Below the pieces are notes generated by a model, which worked only from the letters and a program-made list of their open reading frames with translations, was not told the origin of the DNA and ran no database searches. DNA of 26,607 nucleotides. It comes from a virus. The stretch covers positions 1 to 26,607 of the IMG/VR virus record IMGVR_UViG_3300037427_003989. One strand, written 5' to 3'. This document shows, piece by piece, positions 1 to 5,638 of the stretch. Every line of letters begins with the position of its first letter. The stretch's first letter is position 1. Position numbers and translations under genes: made by a program.

Positions 1-112
1 TACAATGTAACACACAAACAAGGAAAATGCAAGCAAAATCGTAAAAAGTTATTCACAATTACATAAGTTGTTGAGTAGCATAGGCTTACGAGCGCAGGGG
101 CGGCCTCCGTAA

Positions 113-400
113 CTAGTTGGCCTTCAGCAGCTTAGCGCTTACTATCTTGGTGCATTGCCATACCCAATTATCGCGCTTCTTGCTTGGGTAATTAGTGAAA
201 CCCTTGTAATAGCGAAGACCCGCTTGAAAAACATTCTTTCCGTATTGGTGAACAGTAAAGGCGTGATTCATTGACTTATTCTGTACAGTCAAGGCATAGA
301 GGTTGCCCGTGCAATGAGCCTTCCACCTGCGTTGATTACCATGCCATTTGGGGTCAAACGGAACATTCTTCCTGCCACTCCAATCGTATGTATCTGCCAT
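113..400 (-). CDS. Hypothetical basic 95-residue protein
   Basis: I do not recognise this protein. From the ATG at 400 it is 95 residues, rich in Lys, Trp, Tyr and Asn, with two cysteines and no membrane segment. I chose this start because AAGAGGA sits about seven bases upstream, overlapping the end of the preceding minus-strand ORF, whose stop lies 4 bases away. The frame also stays open up to an ATG at 544. That longer 143-residue form would begin with a signal-peptide-like stretch (hydrophobic VIGLACLLFLS followed by SASSA), so an exported precursor is possible. The two readings compete with the 63-residue ORF at 405-596. It is the last gene of a small leftward cluster facing away from the structural genes, and may be an early or host-interaction gene (inference). 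Confidence 0.55.
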   Translation of the reverse strand: MADTYDWSGRKNVPFDPKWHGNQRRWKAHCTGNLYALTVQNKSMNHAFTVHQYGKNVFQAGLRYYKGFTNYPSKKRDNWVWQCTKIVSAKLLKAN

Positions 401-404
401 TATT

Positions 405-596
405 TTATCCTCTTGAGTTGAGCCAAGCTCCCGCCATGCAGAAGAAGCAGACGAAAGGAAAAGCAAACAGGCAAGACCAATTACTTTGGTAAGTGAAGAA
501 AGGCACAAAGAAAAAGAATGCCGAGATGTAGCCAAGGCATACAAAGGTAAGGCAGGCGATTGAATCGTGAAGAGTGTTGAGTATTGTTTTAATCAT
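405..596 (-). CDS. Small hydrophobic membrane protein, 63 residues
   Basis: This short ORF starts at ATG 596 and encodes two hydrophobic stretches, roughly residues 14-34 (containing a Phe run) and 41-55, so it would be an inner-membrane protein with two passes. Its stop codon is 4 bases before the next minus-strand start, and the SD of that gene lies in its last codons, as in tight translational coupling. A sigma70-like promoter (TTGACT, 17 bases, TACTAT) ends only a few bases before its ATG, so a transcript from it would be almost leaderless. Function is unknown; a holin-like or superinfection-exclusion role would be guesswork. Because the overlapping frame is also hydrophobic, I cannot exclude that this is a shadow of a longer 113-544 gene. 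Confidence 0.45.
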   Translation of the reverse strand: MIKTILNTLHDSIACLTFVCLGYISAFFFFVPFFTYQSNWSCLFAFPFVCFFCMAGAWLNSRG

Positions 597-602
597 ATTA
601 TT

Positions 603-631
603 ATAGTAGTATATTAGAGAGAGAAAGTCAA
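603..631 (-). promoter_or_regulatory. Sigma70-type promoter upstream of the 63-residue ORF
   Basis: On the minus strand TTGACT (626-631) is followed after 17 bases by TACTAT (603-608). The predicted transcription start falls at about 595-597, on the ATG at 596. It lies just downstream of the stop of the 59-residue gene. Confidence 0.5.
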
Positions 632-638
632 GCTTTTT

Positions 639-818
639 TTACTTGTCTGACATTAATTCTGTTTGCCGATTAACGAAAGCAACGAATTGCTCTTGTGAAT
701 CACGATTAGGCTTTTTTGATAAGCCTCCGAAAGTGTTTTGCTCGAAGCCACCTAAGAGCATGACCCAAAATCTTTGGGTATAGTTGAAGCGAATTGTGAG
801 ATCTTTTTTTGTGAACAT
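639..818 (-). CDS. Hypothetical 59-residue protein
   Basis: An intact ORF starts at ATG 818 and stops with TAA at 639; it is just below 60 residues and easily missed. It begins MFTKKDLTIRFNYTQRFWVM and ends in a hydrophilic tail rich in Gln, Asn and Lys. Composition looks like a real soluble protein, with no low-complexity run and no cysteine. A purine-rich AAGAAAGA about ten bases before the ATG is a weak SD candidate. A well-formed promoter (TTGACA, 17 bases, TATCTT) lies 35-63 bases upstream on the same strand. It is the first gene of the leftward cluster. I see no family resemblance; small phage early proteins of this kind often bind host proteins (inference). Confidence 0.6.
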   Translation of the reverse strand: MFTKKDLTIRFNYTQRFWVMLLGGFEQNTFGGLSKKPNRDSQEQFVAFVNRQTELMSDK

Positions 819-852
819 AATTTTCTTTCTTTTTTAATTTAACTTATACTAT

Positions 853-881
853 AAGATACCACAGAAAAGGGCTTTTGTCAA
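853..881 (-). promoter_or_regulatory. Sigma70-type promoter of the leftward gene cluster
   Basis: The minus strand reads a consensus -35 TTGACA (876-881), a 17-base spacer and TATCTT (853-858). Predicted transcription start is near 846, giving a leader of about 28 bases before ATG 818. It is the best host-type promoter I see in the window and suggests early leftward transcription by host RNA polymerase. Confidence 0.65.
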
Positions 882-1089
882 GCGATTTGCAAAGTTTTTT
901 ACATTCGTAAGGTGCTTATTATTAACTGGTTATAGAAGCGGGCGAAAAAAAAGTAATGTTTTTTACTAAGACCCCCCCCTTTTTTCAAATTCATTTAAAA
1001 AAGCGTTTCTGAGATTTGGGTGGGGGGTGGTGTTCTTAAATATCCCAAATTATTTTAAAAACAATAAATTGTCGTTTCGGGGGCCTGGA
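882..1089. other. Non-coding control region with opposed C-run and G-run
   Basis: I find no convincing ORF between the leftward promoter and the 54-residue gene at 1110. The stretch holds a run of eight C followed by six T (972-985) and, about 30 bases later, a G-rich stretch (GGGTGGGGGGTGG, 1018-1030). CAAAT and ATTTG segments flank the gap between them. The two runs could pair as an imperfect hairpin, or the G-rich strand could form other structure. It separates leftward genes from rightward genes, so it is a plausible regulatory or origin-like segment, but no iterons or sigma70 promoter for the plus strand are evident. Confidence 0.4.
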
Positions 1090-1099
1090 GTGTAATTAA
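1090..1099 (+). promoter_or_regulatory. GTGTAWAWA-type element before the 1110 gene
   Basis: GTGTAATTAA begins 20 bases before ATG 1110. It is a weaker match to the element repeated upstream of about ten genes in this window. Its activity is inferred from position only. Confidence 0.35.
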
Positions 1100-1109
1100 C
1101 AATAGCGAA

Positions 1110-1274
1110 ATGAAAGAAGTCCAAGTAAAACACATTATCACACCAGAACTTATTAAATCATTATACGAAAAAGCAAGAACACTACCACCAGCAGAAGCTA
1201 AGAAATTAATAGATCAATGTAAGCTCTTCTCTGCTCATATAGGAGAGTACCTTGTAAAAAAGATTGACGAATAG
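1110..1274 (+). CDS. Hypothetical 54-residue protein
   Basis: This short intact ORF runs from ATG 1110 to TAG 1272-1274. It encodes a 54-residue, mostly helical, charged protein with a PPAEAKKLIDQCK segment in the middle. There is no membrane segment and one cysteine. No SD is obvious (AATAGCGAA precedes the ATG), in line with many genes here, while a GTGTA element lies 20 bases upstream. It is the first plus-strand gene after the control region and stands alone, with 65 bases before the next start. I do not recognise a family. Support comes from the clean frame, balanced composition and position, not from homology. Confidence 0.55.
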   Translation: MKEVQVKHIITPELIKSLYEKARTLPPAEAKKLIDQCKLFSAHIGEYLVKKIDE

Positions 1275-1325
1275 GATGCTTAAAGCACAACGCCCCGAAA
1301 TATTATTCTGTAGTTGGTTTTTCCC

Positions 1326-1335
1326 GTGTACTAGT
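1326..1335 (+). promoter_or_regulatory. GTGTA element before the 1340 gene
   Basis: GTGTACTAGT starts 14 bases before ATG 1340. Only the GTGTA core matches the recurrent element, so this is one of the weaker sites. Confidence 0.3.
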
Positions 1336-1339
1336 TTGC

Positions 1340-1576
1340 ATGGAGTATAATGAATTCGTACTATTGGGGATTGGTACAGCTATTTCAGTATTAGGCTTCT
1401 TTCTGAAAAAAGAAAGCGTTAGATTAAAGGACCTGGAGGCAAAAGTATCTGAGTTGGAAATCACCTTAGCTAAAAATGGAGTCAGAGACTCCGAAAGGTG
1501 GACTCAAACATGCAAGAGGCTCGAAGATAGAAGAATGGATGTTAGGAAGCTGTACGATTTGGTGCAGAAGAAATAA
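1340..1576 (+). CDS. Small membrane-anchored coiled-coil protein, 78 residues
   Basis: The protein starts with a short polar N terminus, then one hydrophobic segment (about residues 6-22, containing LLGIGTAISVLGFF). A heptad-like charged helix follows (about 24-45, LKDLEAKVSELEITL), with a basic tail ending in QKK. This is a one-pass membrane anchor with a coiled coil, a shape shared by several phage small proteins such as XhlA-like or spanin-related factors. I cannot assign it to any of these. No SD is seen; a GTGTA core is 14 bases upstream. The gene converges on phoH: the stops are 8 bases apart and lie inside the two arms of a perfect palindrome. Confidence 0.65.
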   Translation: MEYNEFVLLGIGTAISVLGFFLKKESVRLKDLEAKVSELEITLAKNGVRDSERWTQTCKRLEDRRMDVRKLYDLVQKK

Positions 1577-1593
1577 GTTTTATATTATTTCTT
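1568..1593. terminator. AT-rich bidirectional stem-loop between convergent genes
   Basis: AAGAAATAA (1568-1576) and TTATTTCTT (1585-1593) are perfect 9-base complements around an 8-base loop. Each arm contains the stop codon of one of the two convergent genes. The stem is weak (AT-only apart from one G-C pair) with no long T-run, so terminator activity is possible but uncertain. Confidence 0.4.
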
Positions 1594-2304
1594 TTGTATT
1601 TTCTCTATAATGAATTTTAGGATTTTACTCCTAAAGATATCGTCTGTCGTAAAGTTAAATACATGAATTCCGTTTTCCTTGCAATCTTCTCCCGAGAAAA
1701 CATTTACCATATCTTCGAATCCGCTTTTTCCGTTAATATCGCTTTGCATATAGTCCCCGCATATAAATAGCTTGGTTCCCTCTCCTATTCTTGTTACTAA
1801 GGTAGTTAGCTCTTTAAATGTAAAATTCTGGGCCTCATCCGCAATAACTACTTTATTTCTCCATGAGGCTCCTCTTAGGTAGTTTATCGGCACAGCCGTT
1901 ATTCTTTGGGCTTTCATAAGATCATGGATCTCGGAATGCGGCACCATTTCCTCTAATTTATCTAAAAGTGGACTCATGTAGGGATTAAACTTTTCATCTA
2001 TGTCCCCAGGAAGAGCCCCTAATCCTTTATCGGCGCTTTCGATGACGGTTCGCACATACAGAAGATCGAGGTCTTTATTTTTAGCTAGAAGAGACATTGC
2101 GGAGTAGACGGATAGGTAGGTTTTCGCGCTACCTGCTGGGCCTCCAACAAATACAATAGTATTTTTTGGCGAAGTGTTTAATTTGAACAGTTCCCTTTGT
2201 TTTGCAGAAAATCTTTTGCCTTTTAGGTTTATCTTAGTTGACTCTGCCCAAGCTTCTTCGATTTCTTTTGTGGATATTTCTGTTGGTTTCTTTTTTCTTG
2301 GCAT
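1585..2304 (-). CDS. phoH: PhoH-like P-loop ATPase
   Basis: This is a 239-residue PhoH-family NTPase. The P-loop reads GPAGSAKT (residues 55-62; usual form GPAGTGKT, so Ala replaces the penultimate Gly). The family signature LGALPGDIDEK follows (about 95-105), then a Walker B VVIADEAQN (152-160) and a sensor-like LFICGDYMQSD (about 179-189). PhoH proteins are cytoplasmic ATPases, linked to phosphate starvation in bacteria and widespread in phages, especially marine ones; their exact phage role is unsettled, with RNA-related functions proposed. It is the only large minus-strand gene. It diverges from the 2361 gene across 56 bases and converges on the 1340 gene. A GTGTAAATAA element lies 24 bases before its ATG. 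Confidence 0.95.
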   Translation of the reverse strand: MPRKKKPTEISTKEIEEAWAESTKINLKGKRFSAKQRELFKLNTSPKNTIVFVGGPAGSAKTYLSVYSAMSLLAKNKDLDLLYVRTVIESADKGLGALPGDIDEKFNPYMSPLLDKLEEMVPHSEIHDLMKAQRITAVPINYLRGASWRNKVVIADEAQNFTFKELTTLVTRIGEGTKLFICGDYMQSDINGKSGFEDMVNVFSGEDCKENGIHVFNFTTDDIFRSKILKFIIEKIQKK

Positions 2305-2318
2305 TGTATAATATATTA

Positions 2319-2328
2319 TTATTTACAC
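2319..2328 (-). promoter_or_regulatory. GTGTAWAWA element, phoH side of the divergent promoter region
   Basis: On the minus strand GTGTAAATAA begins 24 bases before the phoH ATG. It mirrors the plus-strand element at 2343-2352; TACACT and AGTGTA form an inverted pair across the 56-base divergent region. Confidence 0.5.
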
Positions 2329-2342
2329 TAGAGAGCTTAAAA

Positions 2343-2352
2343 GTGTATATAT
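2343..2352 (+). promoter_or_regulatory. GTGTAWAWA element before the 2361 gene
   Basis: GTGTATATAT starts 18 bases before ATG 2361, with TATAAT overlapping its end. There is no SD between it and the ATG, so transcription from it would give a very short leader. Confidence 0.5.
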
Positions 2353-2360
2353 AATTGCAT

Positions 2361-2738
2361 ATGAACCTTGAAAATATAATTTATGCGGCGATTGCTGCAA
2401 TCATAGGGGCGGGGGCAACCATCGTTACCACCTTAATTAAGCAAAAAAAATCCGAAGGTAGGGTTAATGAAGAAAAGATAAAATTAAACATAGAAAAAAT
2501 TGTTAATGAGTTAAATGTTGATAATGTTCACTTTTATATACTAAATGAAAACAAGAATTTCTCAACAGAAAAAGATATGAAATTTAAATTTAAGTCCAAG
2601 GGGGCTGGTATGGGCTCCCATATCTTAAACTCAGTTTATAAGATTACGGGTAAATCGGGGGCTATTGGTGTTTTAATTATCGCTGGAAGGAGGGATTGTC
2701 CGAGCGAGTATATAGAAAGCCTTTCGACACATTTTTGA
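2361..2738 (+). CDS. Membrane-anchored hypothetical protein, 125 residues
   Basis: The N terminus is one hydrophobic helix (about residues 6-25, IIYAAIAAIIGAGATIVTTL). It is followed by KQKK as a positive-inside flank and a soluble domain of about 95 residues. That domain contains a predicted alternating strand/helix pattern and a closing hydrophobic segment (GAIGVLIIAGRRDCP). I take ATG 2361 as the start; a TTG two codons upstream is also in frame but less likely. It stands alone between phoH and the zinc-ribbon gene and has a GTGTATATAT element 18 bases upstream. I do not recognise the family. A membrane-tethered regulator or lysis-related factor are possibilities without direct support. 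Confidence 0.7.
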   Translation: MNLENIIYAAIAAIIGAGATIVTTLIKQKKSEGRVNEEKIKLNIEKIVNELNVDNVHFYILNENKNFSTEKDMKFKFKSKGAGMGSHILNSVYKITGKSGAIGVLIIAGRRDCPSEYIESLSTHF

Positions 2739-2770
2739 TTTTTTTTTAATTTTAAGTAAAATAAATTATT

Positions 2771-3106
2771 ATGGCAGTTATGTATTGTAGCGAGTGTGGG
2801 GCGAAGCTTTCTTATCAGGTTTCAAAGCCTAAGTTTTGTTCTGAATGTGGTGTAACCATATCTGGAGTCAAGTCTACCTTAGTCGAGGCTAAAGCGGAAG
2901 ATATTTCGGAGGATGACGTTCCGATTATCAAGGGTCTTGATTACGAGATTTCTGCAAGCCAGTCGGGCCAAATTAAGCTTGGGTCGGTTATAGGCACAAA
3001 TGAAGGGGGGGGAATTGAGAGGCGGGGGCCTTCTGGTAAAAAAAGCGAAGATCCACTTGGAGACTCTATAGCTGATTGCGCCCCCAGGAGGGACAGGGGT
3101 AAATGA
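2771..3106 (+). CDS. N-terminal zinc-ribbon protein, 111 residues
   Basis: Residues 5-28 form a zinc ribbon: YCSECGAKL (Cys6, Cys9), then after 13 residues FCSECGVTI (Cys23, Cys26). The rest is polar and low in hydrophobic content. It includes an acidic stretch (about 37-48) and a glycine/arginine-rich C-terminal tail, which suggests an extended, partly disordered protein. Zinc ribbons of this two-knuckle type occur in many proteins that touch nucleic acids or RNA polymerase, so a regulatory role next to the sigma-like gene is plausible but not shown. Its TGA overlaps the ATG of the sigma-like gene as ATGA. It is the first gene of a chain of nine overlapping genes. Confidence 0.75.
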   Translation: MAVMYCSECGAKLSYQVSKPKFCSECGVTISGVKSTLVEAKAEDISEDDVPIIKGLDYEISASQSGQIKLGSVIGTNEGGGIERRGPSGKKSEDPLGDSIADCAPRRDRGK

Positions 3107-3798
3107 GCAAAAAGCTTACTTATGAAGATAAGCAAGATGTAATTGATTCCCTAATTAAAAAAAGAAAAAATCGATGGAACCTCGGTGCGTTAAGTTGGTT
3201 TGACTTTGATGATGTAGAACAAATTATTCGCGCGCATATTTTTAAAAAATGGAGTCAATGGGACCAAAAAAGACCCATTGAGCCTTGGGTAAACAGGATA
3301 ATAACGAATCAAATAAAAAACATTCTTCGGAACAATTACTCCAACTTCCTTAAACCCTGTCACGGCTGCCCTTTTAACCAAGAGGACTATGGGGTAGAAG
3401 AGGGGTGTTCTTTTACTAAGAGCGGGGATCAGTCCTGCGAGTGCCCCTTATTCAGTAAGTGGACGAAAACCAAAAAAAATGCGTATAATATAAAAATGGC
3501 TTCAAGCTTAGAGGGCTACGAGTACTCTCAGGCGTCCTCTGAATCTGCCTTTATGGATTGGGGGAAAGCCCAGGAGAATTTAAATATTGAACTCAAGAAG
3601 GTTTTAAGCGAAAAGCAGTGGAAGATATATAAAATGCTATTTATCGAAAATAAAAGCGAAGAGCATGTTGCTCTCGAAATGGGATACAAAACTTCCGAGA
3701 AAAATAGAACGGCTGGATACAGGCAAATAAAAAATTTAAAAAAAATATACAAGAAGAAGGCAGAAGAAATATTAAAAAATAAAGATATTTTTATATGA
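3103..3798 (+). CDS. Sigma-factor-like protein with cysteine-rich insert
   Basis: The 231-residue protein has a sigma region 2-like segment at about residues 31-82 (DFDDVEQIIRAHIFKKW, then RPIEPWVNRIITNQIKNILR). A sigma region 4-like helix-turn-helix follows at about 160-225 (LSEKQWKIYKMLF through the ALEMGYKTSEKNRTAGYRQ helix pair). Between them is an unusual insert with CHGC (86, 89) and Cys102, Cys112 and Cys114, a likely metal-binding knuckle where other sigma factors have a linker. It most likely directs RNA polymerase to phage promoters, perhaps the GTGTAWAWA elements. AGGAGG lies in the preceding gene, 14 bases before the ATG. It is linked by ATGA overlaps to both neighbours. Alternative: a sigma-fold DNA-binding regulator that does not replace the host sigma factor. 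Confidence 0.72.
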   Translation: MSKKLTYEDKQDVIDSLIKKRKNRWNLGALSWFDFDDVEQIIRAHIFKKWSQWDQKRPIEPWVNRIITNQIKNILRNNYSNFLKPCHGCPFNQEDYGVEEGCSFTKSGDQSCECPLFSKWTKTKKNAYNIKMASSLEGYEYSQASSESAFMDWGKAQENLNIELKKVLSEKQWKIYKMLFIENKSEEHVALEMGYKTSEKNRTAGYRQIKNLKKIYKKKAEEILKNKDIFI

Positions 3799-4847
3799 AA
3801 CTTACAAAAGAGCAGGAGAACTTCATAAGGGAAAATTATTCAAGCACGCAGGATCTAATCGAGCTAACTAGGGCTACATTTGGCGAGGAATCTTTAGATG
3901 GAAGAAGTAAGGAGGGTAGGGCGGTTAGGAACTTCCTGATAGAAAATGGCCTAGAGTACAATACCACTAAAAGAGATAAGGTGCCAGACGTTAAGCTTTC
4001 CAAGGATCAAGAAAGTTTCATAAAGCAGTATTCTTCCGAGGGAATGAACTCGCTTGAAATTGCCAAGCTTATTTTTCCTCCAGAGGTAGAAATTAAAAAA
4101 CTAGGGAAAGAGCAGCGGGCAGTAATCGATTTCCTGGAAGAGAATGCGCCTGAACTGGTGAATGCGTCAGAGGACGCCCTATCTTTATCATGGGCTCCAC
4201 CCAGAATCATAGATAAAATTGTAGACAAGGTAAATCGATATTGCGCAGAAAAGATAGACTTAAAAAAGGCCGCAAAAGCAGAAGTTGAGTGCCTGGAGAA
4301 ATTAATAACATATCTTGCGTCCCCCAGGCTTATATGGACAATCAATAACTACACAAGCCAGGCAGACAGAGATTTATTTGAGGCAGAATTCATAAGGGCA
4401 ACATGGGACAAGCCAGACTTAACTACGGATGAGATAAATTTGTATATCAATGTTTGTATCGATTACATAAACTTAAAAAACATAAATAAGCATATCGAAA
4501 AGCTAAATAAAATGTTTGACGATCTTGAGGAAGAAAATGAAATGACCGTGCGGCTCGCAGAGGTCCTTAAGGCAAAAAGCACCGAGTACGATCAGTGCGA
4601 GAAAAGGCAGCAACAGCTAATTTCTAGTCTAAATGGAGATCGAGTTAAAAGAATCGCCACCAAGATAGACAAGAACGCATCGATACTTGCCCTCGTTCAG
4701 GCCTTTCAGAACGAGGAGGAGCGGCGCTTTATGGTGCAAATGGCAGAAAAGCAAAAAATGGATGTTGAGGCCGAAGCAAACAGAATAGAGGGAATGGAGT
4801 CGTGGAAGGCTAGGGTGCTTGGAATAGACAAAAGCGATGTTGTATGA
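3795..4847 (+). CDS. Tandem-module DNA-binding-like protein (candidate small terminase)
   Basis: The 350-residue protein opens with two copies of a module of about 50 residues. The first (2-53) begins LTKEQENFI and ends RAVRNFLIENG; the second (67-115) begins LSKDQESFI and ends RAVIDFLEENA. Each looks like a small helical, helix-turn-helix-type unit. After a linker comes a long helical region (about 130-350) with coiled-coil stretches rich in Glu, Lys and Gln (LNKMFDDLEEENEMTVRL, EEERRFMVQMAEKQK). DNA-binding N terminus plus oligomerising coiled coil is the architecture of small terminase subunits, and no other candidate small terminase is visible near the large subunit. The size is larger than usual, so this is inference. 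It is joined by ATGA overlaps to genes on both sides. Confidence 0.5.
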   Translation: MKLTKEQENFIRENYSSTQDLIELTRATFGEESLDGRSKEGRAVRNFLIENGLEYNTTKRDKVPDVKLSKDQESFIKQYSSEGMNSLEIAKLIFPPEVEIKKLGKEQRAVIDFLEENAPELVNASEDALSLSWAPPRIIDKIVDKVNRYCAEKIDLKKAAKAEVECLEKLITYLASPRLIWTINNYTSQADRDLFEAEFIRATWDKPDLTTDEINLYINVCIDYINLKNINKHIEKLNKMFDDLEEENEMTVRLAEVLKAKSTEYDQCEKRQQQLISSLNGDRVKRIATKIDKNASILALVQAFQNEEERRFMVQMAEKQKMDVEAEANRIEGMESWKARVLGIDKSDVV

Positions 4848-5638
4848 TTTCTAGTGAAAAAAAATTTTTATTTGTTAGGATTCCGAAAACCGCAGGAACA
4901 ACTATACAAACGGCAATTTCGAGAGGCCAGTTTATTGACTTAGATTCTTTTGGGGCGCAAATTCAATTTTGTAAAGAGGGGGATGCTTCATGGGCCAGAG
5001 ACGCAAAGACGGTAAAAAACAAAAGTAAATATATTAATTTTTTCGATTTTGCTGTTAGGCCAGATTCTTTCATTCATGCTTGCTACCAAGACTGGGAGGA
5101 GGCGTATGATCTAAATGGATATTTTTCATTTTCTTTTGTCAGGAATCCATGGGAGTGGGTCGTTTCACAATATTTGTTTTTAAGGAGGGTGTATTTACGA
5201 AGATTAAATAACGAAAGAAGGGGGAGGCCGTCAAGGAAGAGGTATTTTGCGAATCGAAGGGAGGATTTTTCGAAAAAATTAAGCAATTTCGGATTGTCAT
5301 ACGAAGAGTTTAGGTTAAATCAGGAGTTATTGAGCTTCGAGAGTTATGTGGAGGCATATTTTTCGGAAGATTCGTTCAATAAAACACAGAGCTCTTTTCT
5401 GAAAAACAAGGAAGGGGAGATTGCGGTAGATTTTATTGGTAAATTTGAAAATCTTCAATCGGATTGGGAGTTTATCGCTAAAAAAATAAATTCCGAGCAA
5501 ATACCCCTCAAGGACACAAACTCTTCTGGGGACAGATCGTCATACGACTCTTACTATGAGTCTGCGGAAATAAAAAAAATTGTAACAAATGGTCTTGCGG
5601 AAGACATTGAGCGCTTTGGGTATGAATTTGGAGACTAA
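4844..5638 (+). CDS. PAPS-dependent sulfotransferase
   Basis: This 264-residue protein has the two phosphosulfate-donor motifs of the carbohydrate sulfotransferase family. The 5'-phosphosulfate loop RIPKTAGTT is at residues 12-20, and the 3'-phosphate motif FVRNPWEWVVSQY is at 98-110, with Arg100 and Ser108 as the expected contacts. IGKFENLQSDW (about 198-208) is also typical of this family. It would transfer sulfate from PAPS to a sugar hydroxyl, in the cytoplasm as there is no signal peptide or membrane anchor (related eukaryotic enzymes are Golgi membrane proteins). The acceptor is unknown; nearby epimerases and a glycosyltransferase suggest a phage-directed glycan. It starts in an ATGA overlap with the upstream gene. 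Confidence 0.88.
   Translation: MISSEKKFLFVRIPKTAGTTIQTAISRGQFIDLDSFGAQIQFCKEGDASWARDAKTVKNKSKYINFFDFAVRPDSFIHACYQDWEEAYDLNGYFSFSFVRNPWEWVVSQYLFLRRVYLRRLNNERRGRPSRKRYFANRREDFSKKLSNFGLSYEEFRLNQELLSFESYVEAYFSEDSFNKTQSSFLKNKEGEIAVDFIGKFENLQSDWEFIAKKINSEQIPLKDTNSSGDRSSYDSYYESAEIKKIVTNGLAEDIERFGYEFGD

Noticed and set aside
1-112. Terminator or further gene downstream of the leftward cluster
   Set aside because: TTAC/GTAA with GAG/CTC could form a short stem near 90-117, but there is no T-run, and no ORF of useful length is seen.
2355-2360. TTG start two codons upstream of ATG 2361
   Set aside because: An ATG is available immediately downstream and no SD favours the TTG.
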